This document shows, one piece after another, positions 7,056 to 15,830 of a stretch of 64,000 bases of DNA. A model generated the notes under the pieces. That model did no database searches. It was not told the origin of the DNA and saw only the letters and a list, made by a program, of their open reading frames with translations. The translations under genes were made by a program, and so were the position numbers. Where the stretch lies: the NCBI RefSeq assembly GCF_030687715.1, contig NZ_CP117445.1, positions 3,771,501 to 3,835,500 on the forward strand, read 5' to 3'. Numbering within the stretch: position 1 is the stretch's first letter; each line of letters starts with the position of its first letter. This DNA comes from Pseudomonas sp. FP2196. Its GTDB lineage: Bacteria > Pseudomonadota > Gammaproteobacteria > Pseudomonadales > Pseudomonadaceae.

Positions 7056-8708
7056 ATGCTCAAAGCCAGTCTGCGCAGCCACCTGACCCTGTGGTTCGCC
7101 GGTTTGTCCCTGCTGACGCTATTGAGCGTGGGCTTCTATGTCGGGCATATCGCCACCGAACAGATGAAACAGGCCAGCGGCAATGCGTTGTTGAATACCG
7201 CACGGTCGGCGGCAACGCTACTGGGTGAGCAGTTACGTGAACGGCAGCTTGAGGTTTATATGCTCAGCCGGGCGCCACATCTGGAGCATGGCGATCTGGA
7301 TAACCCGGAAATTCTGAAATCGATGCAACTGCGCACCCAGGCCCGCAACGAGTATGCGTGGATGGGGGTGACCGATGCCAAAGGCCAGGTGCATCAAGCG
7401 GTGAATGGTTTGCTGGTCGGTCAATCTGTACAAGCGCGCCCCTGGTTTCAGTCCGGATTGCGCGGCGAATACACCGGCGATCCCCATGAAGCCGTGCTGC
7501 TGGCCAAGTTGTTGCCGGGTATGCCCAATGGCGAGCCGTTGCGTTTCATCGATTTTGCCGCACCGATTCATGACGCCGAAGGTCAGGCGATCGGTGTGCT
7601 GGGCGCACACGCGCACTGGAGTTGGGTGACCCGCATTGTCGAATCGGCAGCGTTTTCACATAAAAACTCCTCGCCGGATATCGAGGCACTGATCATCGAT
7701 CACGACGGCAAGGTGCTGTACCCGGAAGCAATGATGGGCCAGCAACTGGCGGCTAGTGATTCGGCAATGCCGGGCTGGTCGGTGGGTAACGGCTATCTGA
7801 CCAGTATGGTGACCGTGCCAACGCCATCGAGCACCACGCTGTCGTGGTCGATTGCCGTCCGTCAGCCACTGGAAACCGCGCTGCAACCGGCGCGCCTGCT
7901 GCTCTATAAATTGCTGTTCCTGGGCGTGTTCGCAGCGGTGGTATTCGCCTTGGCGGGGTATTACCTGGCGCTGTACCTGAGCCGTCCGATCGAACAACTC
8001 GTACGCTCGGCCAGGCAGGTTCAGAACAATCAGCCCGGCGCGCACTTCCCGCTTCAGCATCCGGTGCGGGAAATTGCTCAGCTCGGCCAGTCGATTGATG
8101 CGATGACGCAATCGCTGCTCGGCAAGGAACGCGAGCTGCAAGAAGCCAATGCTTCGCTTGAGGCCACCGTGGCGCAACGCACCGCCGCGCTCATGCAGGC
8201 GAACGCAGAGCTGTTGAGTCTGGCAACTCACGATGCCTTGACCGGCGTCTACAACCGCCGTCGCTTCGACGAAAAACTCACAGAATACAGCCTGCTGTCC
8301 CGGCGCACGGGTCGCCCGTTTGCCCTGCTGCTGATCGACGCCGACCACTTCAAACGCATCAATGACACTCACGGCCACGCAGTGGGCGATGAAGTGCTGC
8401 AACAGTTGGCGCAGTTGATTCAGACCAACCTGCGCACCACCGATTTCGTGGCGCGCTACGGCGGTGAAGAGTTCGCCGTACTGCTGCCGGAAATCGCCCA
8501 ACCGGATACGCCCGAGAGAGTTGCCGAGAAGATTCGCTTAGCGGTTGCCGAGGCGTACTTCCCTGCCATCGGGCATGTGACAGTGAGCATCGGCGTCGGC
8601 CTGGCGGATCCGGCAGACAACAACCAGACAGCGCTGATCAAACGTGCCGATCAGCAGCTGTATCAGGCGAAAGCCGCAGGGCGTAATCAGGTGGCTAGCA
8701 GCGCTTAA
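7056..8708 (+). CDS. Membrane diguanylate cyclase (sensor domain, HAMP, GGDEF)
   Basis: 550 residues. A first membrane helix (residues about 10-30) and a second (about 290-312) enclose a roughly 260-residue periplasmic Cache-type sensor (MGVTDAKGQVHQAVNGLLVG, ARPWFQSGLRGEYTGDPH). A HAMP segment follows (LSRPIEQLVRSARQV), then a short coiled coil (LEATVAQRTAALMQANAELL) and the GGDEF domain from DALTGVYNRRRFDE. The active site reads RYGGEEF, intact. The product-inhibition I-site RTTD lies five residues before GGEEF, also intact. The enzyme should make cyclic di-GMP from two GTP in response to an extracellular ligand. It stands alone between a terminator and a REP element. Confidence 0.92.
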   Translation: MLKASLRSHLTLWFAGLSLLTLLSVGFYVGHIATEQMKQASGNALLNTARSAATLLGEQLRERQLEVYMLSRAPHLEHGDLDNPEILKSMQLRTQARNEYAWMGVTDAKGQVHQAVNGLLVGQSVQARPWFQSGLRGEYTGDPHEAVLLAKLLPGMPNGEPLRFIDFAAPIHDAEGQAIGVLGAHAHWSWVTRIVESAAFSHKNSSPDIEALIIDHDGKVLYPEAMMGQQLAASDSAMPGWSVGNGYLTSMVTVPTPSSTTLSWSIAVRQPLETALQPARLLLYKLLFLGVFAAVVFALAGYYLALYLSRPIEQLVRSARQVQNNQPGAHFPLQHPVREIAQLGQSIDAMTQSLLGKERELQEANASLEATVAQRTAALMQANAELLSLATHDALTGVYNRRRFDEKLTEYSLLSRRTGRPFALLLIDADHFKRINDTHGHAVGDEVLQQLAQLIQTNLRTTDFVARYGGEEFAVLLPEIAQPDTPERVAEKIRLAVAEAYFPAIGHVTVSIGVGLADPADNNQTALIKRADQQLYQAKAAGRNQVASSA

Positions 8709-8726
8709 CGTCCAGCGCCCCCCCAC

Positions 8727-8805
8727 TGTAGGAGCTGCCGCAGGCTGCGATCTTTTGATTTTGATTTTCAAGACCAAGATCAAAAGACCGCAGCCTGCGG
8801 CAGCT
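8727..8805. repeat. REP inverted pair
   Basis: GTAGGAGCTGCCGCAGGCTGCGATC and its inverted copy are separated by a short AT-rich spacer. It lies between the convergent ends of the diguanylate cyclase and the cytochrome c gene. Confidence 0.85.
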
Positions 8806-8828
8806 CGTGCAGAGGGTTGAGCGGAATG

Positions 8829-9215
8829 TTATTGCGGGAAAGTCTGTAGATACGCCAGCAGGTTTTCGAGTTTCTCCTCGTCACTCAGCCCCCAGAAAAT
8901 CATGCGCGTGCCCGGTACCACGCCTTTCGGATCTTTCAGGTACGCCTTCAGCGTTTCGTGATCCCAGGTCACGCCCGAGTTTTTCATCGCGTCGGAATAC
9001 ACGTAGTTCGCCGAAGTCCCGGCAGGTCGGCCGATGATGCCGTTGAGTTGCGGGCCGAACCCCGGCCGGGCGGACTCGCCAACCTGATGGCAACCGCCGC
9101 ACAGGCGCGGGAAGATTTTCGCGCCGGCCTCGGGGTCGCCTGCGGCGTGGGCGGCGGTGCTGAGCAGGCCAGCGGTGAGAATCAGGGCGAGAGACAGTGA
9201 AGCGGCGTTTTTCAT
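8829..9215 (-). CDS. Periplasmic mono-heme cytochrome c
   Basis: 128 residues with a signal peptide (SLSLALILTAGLLSTAAHA). One heme attachment site, CGGCH, lies about 20 residues into the mature chain, followed by RPGFGPQLNGIIGRPAGT and the probable Met axial ligand in PGTRMIF. This order fits class I cytochromes of the c2/c550 type. It carries electrons in the periplasm; its redox partners are not encoded nearby. The ATG at 9215 was chosen because it gives a standard signal peptide; an upstream extension is not credible. Confidence 0.85.
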   Translation of the reverse strand: MKNAASLSLALILTAGLLSTAAHAAGDPEAGAKIFPRLCGGCHQVGESARPGFGPQLNGIIGRPAGTSANYVYSDAMKNSGVTWDHETLKAYLKDPKGVVPGTRMIFWGLSDEEKLENLLAYLQTFPQ

Positions 9216-9267
9216 CAGGCGATCCAAGCGGTGTCGTGCAATTGAGGCAAGGCTAACACTTTGTGTT

Positions 9268-10599
9268 TTACAGATAAGCACCAACGACCTTTCTGACGGT
9301 GATCAACGCCTGGCGCAACACGTCCTTGTCCACCGAGCCCAGCGCCAAGCGAATCGCGTGAGGCGTATGTGTCGAGACTGAAAACGGCTCGGCGGTGGTC
9401 ACTGAAATCTGTTCGTGCATCAACTCCACGACAATCTGATCGGCGCGTACGTCTTCCGGCAGCGGTAGCCACAAAAAGTACGAGGACGGGTGAGTGATGC
9501 AGGGCAATCCGTGGAGCAATTCGGCGGCCATTGCCTGGCGAGCTCGCGCGTCATTACGTTTTTGCTCCTCAAGCAGAGTGACGGTGCCGTCATCGAGCCA
9601 ACCGCAGGCTATCGCGGTCATTACTCCGGGGGTGTTCCAGGTGGTGGCGCGAATGACGCGCTCCAGTGCCGGCACCATGGGCACGGGCGCTGCGATGAAA
9701 CCGACGCGCAGACCGGTGGCGATATTCTTGGAAAGACCGGAAACGTAAACCGTGCGCTCCGGCGCCAGTTCGACCAACGTTCGCGGTGGGTTTTCCACCA
9801 GAAAGGCGTAGGCCGCATCCTCGATAATCGTCAGATCATGCCGACGGGCAATCGAGACCAGTTGCTCGCGCTGCTCAAGTGGCATGACCCAGCCCAGCGG
9901 ATTGTGCAGAGTCGGCATGCTGTACACGGCGCGCACCGAGCGGCTGCAACAGAGCTTGTCCAACGCCGCAAGATCAGGCCCTTGCTCGTTGATCGGGATC
10001 GCCACCACCTCCAGATGCAGCGCTTCGGCGAGCACTTTGAACCCGGAATAGGTCAGCGCATCCGCCGCAATCACATCGCCCGGCCTGAGCAACGCCATCA
10101 GCGTCACCGCCAGTCCTTGCTGGGCGCCGTTGACGATCAGCACTTGCTCGGCCTCGACGCTAACGCCACGGCTCAGCAAATGACGCGCGACCGACGCCCG
10201 CTCGTGCTGGCGACCGGCGTGGGGTTGATAACGCAGCAGCGACTCCAGGTCCCCGGACAATGCCAGTTGCCGCAACGCCGTGCGCAACAGATCAGCCTGC
10301 CCGGGCAAGGACGGGTAGTTGAAATTGAGGTCGATCATGCCGACCGCCACGTCCTTCTGATCAATGCCCTGCCCTGGCGACAAAGAGGTTTCCCGCACAA
10401 ACGTGCCGCGCCCGGTTTCGCCGCTGACCAGGCCCATCGCCTCCAGCTCAGCGTACACCCGCGAGGCGGTGACCAGCGCCAGCCCTTCCCTTGCCGCCAG
10501 TTCTCGATGAGTCGGCAGTCGCGTGCCGGGCGCCAGGCGTCCGGAGCGAATGTCTGCCGCATAGGCATCAACAAGGGTTTTGTAGCGGGAGCGCGGCAT
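9268..10599 (-). CDS. MocR family regulator (GntR helix-turn-helix fused to aminotransferase domain)
   Basis: 443 residues from the ATG at 10599. The N-terminal GntR winged helix is clear (GTRLPTHRELAAREGLALVTA followed by RVYAELEAMGLVSG). The rest is a fold-type I PLP domain with the expected landmarks: NGAQQGLAVTLMALLRPGD, the EDAAYAF loop and the lysine in SGLSKNIATGLRVGF that binds PLP. MocR proteins use PLP as ligand sensor and often control a divergent transporter or PLP/amino-acid gene. Here the divergent neighbour, only 88 bases away, is an EamA exporter, the probable target. Confidence 0.9.
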   Translation of the reverse strand: MPRSRYKTLVDAYAADIRSGRLAPGTRLPTHRELAAREGLALVTASRVYAELEAMGLVSGETGRGTFVRETSLSPGQGIDQKDVAVGMIDLNFNYPSLPGQADLLRTALRQLALSGDLESLLRYQPHAGRQHERASVARHLLSRGVSVEAEQVLIVNGAQQGLAVTLMALLRPGDVIAADALTYSGFKVLAEALHLEVVAIPINEQGPDLAALDKLCCSRSVRAVYSMPTLHNPLGWVMPLEQREQLVSIARRHDLTIIEDAAYAFLVENPPRTLVELAPERTVYVSGLSKNIATGLRVGFIAAPVPMVPALERVIRATTWNTPGVMTAIACGWLDDGTVTLLEEQKRNDARARQAMAAELLHGLPCITHPSSYFLWLPLPEDVRADQIVVELMHEQISVTTAEPFSVSTHTPHAIRLALGSVDKDVLRQALITVRKVVGAYL

Positions 10600-10687
10600 G
10601 TCGGGATGTATCCATGACAATTTTTTGATTGTGCTGATTCTCGGCCTCATGCTGGCTCCAGCGCAACCCACCTCTGAGCGACCTCGT

Positions 10688-11581
10688 ATGGAACGGACTG
10701 CAAACCTGACGAACCCGGCGCTGGAAAAAACCAGCGGCTGGATCAATGGCTTTATCGGCGTGGTGATCTTCAGCGGCTCGCTGCCGGCCACGCGCCTGGC
10801 GGTGCTGGAGTTCGACCCGGTGTTTCTCACCGTGGCGCGCGCGGCCATCGCCGGGGTCTTGGCGGTGATTCTGTTAGGGCTGTTTCGCGAACGGCGACCG
10901 GCGCGCAATCAATGGCTGTCGCTGTTCATTGTCGCGATGGGTGTGGTGCTGGGTTTTCCATTGCTGACGGCGCTGGCGTTGCAACACGTGACGTCGGCAC
11001 ATTCGATTGTGTTTGTAGGATTGCTGCCACTGGCGACGGCGATTTTCGGCGTACTGCGGGGTGGTGAACGTCCGCGCCCGGTGTTCTGGTTTTTTTCGGT
11101 GCTCGGTAGCGCTTTGGTGGTTGGTTTCGCCTTGTCGCAGGGTCTGACCGCATCGCCCACCGGTGATTTGCTGATGCTCGCAGCCATTCTGGCCTGCGGC
11201 CTCGGTTACGCTGAAGGCGCGAAACTGTCGCGAACCCTCGGTGGCTGGCAGGTGATCTGCTGGGCGCTGGTGTTGTCGCTGCCGCTGATGGCGCTGCTCA
11301 GCCTCTGGCTGGCGCCCGCCTCGTTCAACAACATCAGCCTGTCGGCGTGGCTATGTCTGGCCTATGTGTCGCTGTTCAGCATGCTGATCGGGTTTGTGTT
11401 CTGGTATCGAGGCTTGGCGCAGGGCGGGATCGCGGCCGTCGGTCAGTTGCAATTGCTACAACCGTTTTTCGGTTTGGCACTGGCGGCGACGTTGCTGCAT
11501 GAGCAGGTCAGCGTTGGCATGCTGGCCGTGACATTGGGGGTGATTCTGTGTGTGGCGGGGGCGAAGAAATTCGCCAGATAA
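10688..11581 (+). CDS. EamA/DMT family exporter
   Basis: 297 residues with ten hydrophobic helices arranged as two EamA repeats (GFIGVVIFSGSLPATRLAVL and LMLAAILACGLGYAEGAKLS). Family members export amino acids and other small metabolites. The ATG at 10688 (MERTANLTNPALEKTSGW) is preferred over an upstream ATG at 10598, which would overlap the MocR start codon. Divergence from mocR suggests an amino-acid or amine substrate controlled by PLP-bound ligand sensing; this is inference. It is convergent with the AraC gene that follows. Confidence 0.85.
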   Translation: MERTANLTNPALEKTSGWINGFIGVVIFSGSLPATRLAVLEFDPVFLTVARAAIAGVLAVILLGLFRERRPARNQWLSLFIVAMGVVLGFPLLTALALQHVTSAHSIVFVGLLPLATAIFGVLRGGERPRPVFWFFSVLGSALVVGFALSQGLTASPTGDLLMLAAILACGLGYAEGAKLSRTLGGWQVICWALVLSLPLMALLSLWLAPASFNNISLSAWLCLAYVSLFSMLIGFVFWYRGLAQGGIAAVGQLQLLQPFFGLALAATLLHEQVSVGMLAVTLGVILCVAGAKKFAR

Positions 11582-11584
11582 GCC

Positions 11585-12400
11585 TCAGACCCCCGCCTTC
11601 CACTCCCGAGGACTGAGCCCGGTCTTGCGCCGAAAAGCCCGGGCCAGCGCCGATGGGCTTTCATAGCCGACCTCTTCGGCGATCAGCGCAATTGGCCGGC
11701 CCTCGCGCAGACGTTTCTGCGCGAGGCTGACGCGCCAGCTCAGCAGATAATCCGCCGGGGGCTGGCCGACGACGCGACGAAACTGTTCGGCAAATCCGGC
11801 ACGTGACAGGTTGGCCGCCGCCGCCAATTCGGCCACGCTCCATGGTTTGGCCGGTTGTTCATGCATCACGTTCAAGGCGCGGGACAGGCGCGGATCGGCC
11901 AGACCGGCCATCATTCCCGGCTGCTGGTCACGACGACTGATGAGATGACGCAACAGCAGAATCACCAGCAATTCGAACAGCCGATCCATCACCGCCACGC
12001 GCCCGCAATGACCTTCGAAAGCTTCCTTGAACAGCCATTCCAGAGTGCCGCCCAACTCGGGGATCTCGCTGAGTTTGAGCACCAGATAATCCGGCAGCGC
12101 CGCCGCCAAGGCATTGCCTGAGCCACCGTCAAACGTCAGCGTTGCGCAGACCAGTTGGGTGTCCATGGACTCGTCGGCCGACATGCGATGGGGAAACGGT
12201 CGGGGGAAAAAGATCAGCGACGGTTCGTTGAGCCTGACCTCGCGCTCGTTGCCCGGCTTGAGCAACAACTCGCCGGCTTGCAACAGATGCACATGACCAT
12301 TCGTCTCGCCCTCATGAACGCTGACGCCGCAAAAGTCGCCGCTGTGAAAAGTGCCAGCATGTACAGCGAAATGGCTGAGCAAGGTGGAAAGGCGATCCAT
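11585..12400 (-). CDS. AraC family regulator with cupin N-terminal domain
   Basis: 271 residues. An N-terminal cupin_6-like sensing domain (HFAVHAGTFHSGDFCGV, HLLQAGELLLKPGNEREV, LIFFPRPFPHRM) is followed by two C-terminal HTH motifs (AELAAAANLSRAGFAEQFRR and IALIAEEVGYESPSALARAF). The layout is that of regulators such as P. aeruginosa members that sit divergent from oxidoreductase or AhpD-like genes. Here it diverges from a carboxymuconolactone-decarboxylase-like gene 133 bases away, its probable target. The ATG at 12400 follows AGGAGTCGCCC. Confidence 0.88.
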   Translation of the reverse strand: MDRLSTLLSHFAVHAGTFHSGDFCGVSVHEGETNGHVHLLQAGELLLKPGNEREVRLNEPSLIFFPRPFPHRMSADESMDTQLVCATLTFDGGSGNALAAALPDYLVLKLSEIPELGGTLEWLFKEAFEGHCGRVAVMDRLFELLVILLLRHLISRRDQQPGMMAGLADPRLSRALNVMHEQPAKPWSVAELAAAANLSRAGFAEQFRRVVGQPPADYLLSWRVSLAQKRLREGRPIALIAEEVGYESPSALARAFRRKTGLSPREWKAGV

Positions 12401-12533
12401 GGGCGACTCCTGGCGGGCATGTCTGGACGATCTGTCGCATATCCTCGACGATCCGCAGCCAAAGCACCAGACGCGCTCATTAACATCACCTCCATCGCCG
12501 GCGCACTTCGCGCCGGACTTTCGGAGAATCACC

Positions 12534-13046
12534 ATGAGCCGCATCAACGCTATCAGCCTCGAATCCGCCACCGACGCCACCCGCCCAGTGCTGGAAGGCG
12601 TGAAGAAGAAAATCGGCTTCCTGCCCAACGTGTTCAGCACATTGGCCAAGGCACCGGTAGCCCTTGAAACCTACCTGCAAGCCTCGACGATACTCGGCAA
12701 AACCTCGCTGAGTGCCAAGGAGAAAGAAGCGGTTTACCTCGCCACGTCGCAGGTCAACGGTTGCGATTATTGCCTGTCGGCCCACACGTTCTTTGCAAGC
12801 AAGGCCGGGCTGTCAGCGCAAGACATCGTCGCGGCACGTCAGGGCGAACTCAACGCCTTCGCCGCCCTCGCCCAGCAAATCACCCAAAGCCGCGGCCACT
12901 TGAGCGACGAGCAGATCGCCGCCGCCCGCGCTGCCGGTATCGATGACAGCAAGATCATTGAAGTGATTGCGCTGGTGGCGGTGCAGTCGCTGACCAACTA
13001 CCTGAACAACGCGGCGCTGACCGATATCGATTTCCCGGCGATCTGA
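12534..13046 (+). CDS. AhpD-like carboxymuconolactone decarboxylase family protein
   Basis: 170 residues with the AhpD-type active site CDYCLSAHT (CxxC followed by His) inside the helical CMD fold (AVYLATSQVNGCDYCLSAHT). Such proteins are alkylhydroperoxidase-like, using the two cysteines to reduce peroxides or disulfides. The motif argues for redox function rather than decarboxylation. A good ribosome site (CGGAGAATCACC) fixes the start. Divergence from the AraC-cupin regulator suggests it responds to an inducer sensed by that protein. A REP pair follows. Confidence 0.88.
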   Translation: MSRINAISLESATDATRPVLEGVKKKIGFLPNVFSTLAKAPVALETYLQASTILGKTSLSAKEKEAVYLATSQVNGCDYCLSAHTFFASKAGLSAQDIVAARQGELNAFAALAQQITQSRGHLSDEQIAAARAAGIDDSKIIEVIALVAVQSLTNYLNNAALTDIDFPAI

Positions 13047-13067
13047 AATCTGGCCACACACAAAATC

Positions 13068-13167
13068 AATGTGGGAGCTGGCTTGCCAGCGATGGCGGTG
13101 GGTCAATCGACTTCGACTTCGATGTCGACTGATCCGACCTCATCGCTGGCAAGCCAGCTCCCACAGG
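13068..13167. repeat. REP inverted pair (GTGGGAGCTGGCTTGCCAGC family)
   Basis: Two inverted copies of GTGGGAGCTGGCTTGCCAGC flank a roughly 55-base centre that itself contains a GACTTCGACTTCGATGTCGA stretch. It lies between convergent genes. Confidence 0.88.
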
Positions 13168-13193
13168 GATTGAGTTGCTCCTGCAAAAGGGCT

Positions 13194-14639
13194 TCAGTCG
13201 TGATCAACGCCCGCGCGCTTGAGCAATTTCTTGCAACGTTCCGACAGATGAAACACCTGCAAATGCTTGCCAGCCTTCTCATAGCGTTCACGCAAGGTTT
13301 TCAGCGCGGCAATCGCCGAATAATCGACAAAGCTCAGATGCCGGCAATCCAATGTCACCCGCGCCGGGTCATTGGCCGGGTCGAACTGATTCAGAAATTG
13401 CGTGGTCGAGGCGAAGAACAACGTGCCGTGCAGGCGATAGAGTTTGCTGCCATCGGCTTCCAGATGCTCATCGGCATACAGTTCACGCGCCTGTTGCCAG
13501 GCAAAATTCAGCGCGGCGATGATGATGCCGCACAGCACAGCGGTGGCCAGATCAGTGAACACGGTGATGGTGGTCACAGCGATGATCACCAGCACATCGT
13601 TGAGCGGCACTTTGTTCATCACGCGCAACGAGGCCCAGGCAAAGGTCTGCTGCGACACTACAAACATCACGCCCACCAGCGCCGCCAGCGGAATCCGCTC
13701 GATCAGCGGTGACAGAAACAAGATGAAAAGCAAAATCAGCACGCCCGCCACCACCCCGGACAGACGCCCGCGGCCGCCGGAACTCAGGTTGATGACGGTC
13801 TGACCGATCATCGCGCAACCGCCCATCCCACCGAATGCACCCGAGACCATGTTTGCCGCGCCGAGCGCCACGCACTCGCGATCCGGGTAGCCACGGGTTT
13901 CGGTGATTTCGTCGGTGAGGTTGAGGGTCAGCAGGGTTTCCAGCAGACCGACCAGCGCCATCAGGATGGCATACGGAGCGATGATGCCGAGGGTTTGCAG
14001 GCTCCACGGGATGTCCGGCAGCGCGAAAGTCGGCAGACCACCGGCAATGTGCGCCATGTCGCCAAGAGTGCGGGTCGGCAGGCCGAACAGGTAGACCAGC
14101 AGGCCCACGCCTAGAATCGCCACCAATGCTGGCGGCACCGAGCGGGTCAGGCGCGGCAGGATGTAGACGATGGCCATGGTCAGCAACACCAGCCCGGTCA
14201 TGAGGTACAGCGGCGTGCCGCTGAGCCAGTGTTCACCGTTCTTGAAATGCTCCAGTTGCGCCAGCGCAATGATGATCGCCAGGCCGTTGACGAAGCCGAG
14301 CATTACCGGGTGCGGCACCATGCGCACCAGTTTGCCCAGACGCAACAGCCCGAACGCCATCATGATCAAGCCGCCGAGCAACACCGTCGCCAGCAGATAT
14401 TGCACGCCGTGTTGCACCACCAACGCGACGATCACCACCGCCATCGAGCCCGCCGCGCCGGAGACCATCCCCGGCCGACCGCCGAACAACGCGGTCAGCG
14501 TACAAATGATGAAAGCGCCGTACAGGCCCATCAGCGGGTTGAGGTGGGCCACCAGTGCAAACGCAATGCATTCGGGCAACAGGGCAAACGAGGTGGTGAG
14601 TCCGGCCAGGACATCGGCGCGCAGACGAATCGGTTTCAT
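13194..14639 (-). CDS. SulP (SLC26) family anion transporter with STAS domain
   Basis: 481 residues. The membrane part begins with the SulP signature (LLPECIAFALVAHLNPLMGL) and has about ten to twelve helices. A cytoplasmic STAS domain closes the protein (ARVTLDCRHLSFVDYSAIAAL). The family moves sulfate, bicarbonate, dicarboxylates or other anions in symport with H+ or Na+. No carbonic anhydrase or sulfur gene is adjacent, so the substrate stays open. The ATG at 14639 is the first codon of the natural family start (MKPIRLRADVLAGLTT). Confidence 0.9.
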   Translation of the reverse strand: MKPIRLRADVLAGLTTSFALLPECIAFALVAHLNPLMGLYGAFIICTLTALFGGRPGMVSGAAGSMAVVIVALVVQHGVQYLLATVLLGGLIMMAFGLLRLGKLVRMVPHPVMLGFVNGLAIIIALAQLEHFKNGEHWLSGTPLYLMTGLVLLTMAIVYILPRLTRSVPPALVAILGVGLLVYLFGLPTRTLGDMAHIAGGLPTFALPDIPWSLQTLGIIAPYAILMALVGLLETLLTLNLTDEITETRGYPDRECVALGAANMVSGAFGGMGGCAMIGQTVINLSSGGRGRLSGVVAGVLILLFILFLSPLIERIPLAALVGVMFVVSQQTFAWASLRVMNKVPLNDVLVIIAVTTITVFTDLATAVLCGIIIAALNFAWQQARELYADEHLEADGSKLYRLHGTLFFASTTQFLNQFDPANDPARVTLDCRHLSFVDYSAIAALKTLRERYEKAGKHLQVFHLSERCKKLLKRAGVDHD

Positions 14640-14797
14640 GGCTTACCTGATTGAGCGGCCGACGAGCGCGGCCGCAATGTTCGCGGAAAAAGAGGGTTGC
14701 GGATGTTACGGAATTGTCCGGGATCGGGCCAGTGATCGCTGACACATGTCGACTCGCGGATTATGCTGGCGCGCTCCTGCATTCATCGAGTTCGAAC

Positions 14798-15106
14798 ATG
14801 TCTTCACTGCTGACCGCCCGTGAAGTTTGCCAGCGTCTGCGCGAGGCTGCGCTGGGCGTGCTTGCGTTCAGACTTTGCGAGACACCCTCCGAGGCCGGAC
14901 TGGTCGCAGTGGATATCGAAGGCTGGCATCTGCTGCTGGATTTTGAGGGTGAACGGTTGCATCACTGTGAATACGCCCGCAGCGCCGATGGCCATGAGGG
15001 TGCGCTTGAGACGTGGCAGCGTTATGGCACCGATCCGGTGAGTTTGCTGAGCACTTGGGAACTGACGCAGATCGAGAGGTTGCTGATTGAATCTCCTCAG
15101 CCCTGA
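14798..15106 (+). CDS. Small conserved Pseudomonas hypothetical protein
   Basis: 102 residues, no signal peptide or membrane segment. Visible pattern: MSSLLTAREVCQRLREAALG, then AVDIEGWHLLLDFEGERLHHC and a C-terminal WELTQIERLLI. I recognise it only as a small cytoplasmic protein of the kind seen across fluorescent pseudomonads. It is divergent from sulP, with a 158-base shared upstream region, and its end overlaps the convergent GNAT gene by ten bases. No function is proposed. Confidence 0.6.
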   Translation: MSSLLTAREVCQRLREAALGVLAFRLCETPSEAGLVAVDIEGWHLLLDFEGERLHHCEYARSADGHEGALETWQRYGTDPVSLLSTWELTQIERLLIESPQP

Positions 15107-15564
15107 CGCAAATCGAGCAGATAGGTGAAATAACCCGTATCCCGCACGTAACCCAGCGACTCGTACAAACCTTGCGCAGTGAAGTTGTCGGTCGCCGTTT
15201 CCAGTACCAGGCCTTTCGCCCCGGTCTCCAGTGCGAAGTCCCGCGCGGTGTTCATCAAAAGCCTGCCGACACCACGGCCACGCGCAGCCGGCGCTGTGAA
15301 CAGATCGCTGAGCAGCCAAGTGCGATGGGCGTCGATGGACGAAAACGTCGGGTACAACTGGACGAAACCCAACCCCTCGCTGCTCTCATCCTGAGCAAGA
15401 AAAATCGCTGATTCGTTGCCGGCCATGCGCTCGGCAATGAACGCTCGCGATTGCTCAAGGTTCGACGGTTGTTCATAGAAACCGCGATAGGCGTCGAACA
15501 ATTTTGCTACCGCGTCCAGATGTGTCGCGTTCGCCCGCAGTGCCTGAACAGTCATGGCCGTCAT
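15097..15564 (-). CDS. GNAT family N-acetyltransferase
   Basis: 155 residues with the GNAT fold. The acetyl-CoA binding motif A is LLSDLFTAPAARGRGVGRLL, with the Q/R-x-x-G-x-G/A pattern in ARGRGVG. The C-terminal motif B contains NFTAQGLYESLGY. It transfers an acetyl group to an unknown amine. The start may be the ATG at 15564 or the one three codons later at 15555, which has GGATGA in front. The 3' end overlaps the small hypothetical gene on the other strand. Confidence 0.85.
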   Translation of the reverse strand: MTAMTVQALRANATHLDAVAKLFDAYRGFYEQPSNLEQSRAFIAERMAGNESAIFLAQDESSEGLGFVQLYPTFSSIDAHRTWLLSDLFTAPAARGRGVGRLLMNTARDFALETGAKGLVLETATDNFTAQGLYESLGYVRDTGYFTYLLDLRQG

Positions 15565-15730
15565 CCGTTTCAAATCAATGATCGAACCAGCATAGCGCTG
15601 GCCGCCGAGTGTGCCCCGGTGGATCCTGAGCATTTGATGCAGTTCATCTGGTCGGGGACCCGCCCCTAGACCACCACCGGCGGGTAGATGGGAGAGATTC
15701 GCGGGGTTTTGTTTGTGACTTCTAGCCCCC

Positions 15731-15822
15731 TGTAGGAGTGAGCCTGCTCGCGATGGCGCCCGGTCAGTCGATGATGCCTTGGTTTACAGAACGCTATCGC
15801 GAGCAGGCTCACTCCTTCAGGG
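15731..15822. repeat. REP inverted pair (TGTAGGAGTGAGCCTGCTCGCGA family)
   Basis: GGAGTGAGCCTGCTCGCGAT and its inverted copy lie in the 197-base gap (15634-15830) upstream of the GNAT start and next to the cysteine hydrolase stop. The rest of that gap shows nothing recognisable. Confidence 0.85.
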
Positions 15823-15830
15823 ATTTGTGA

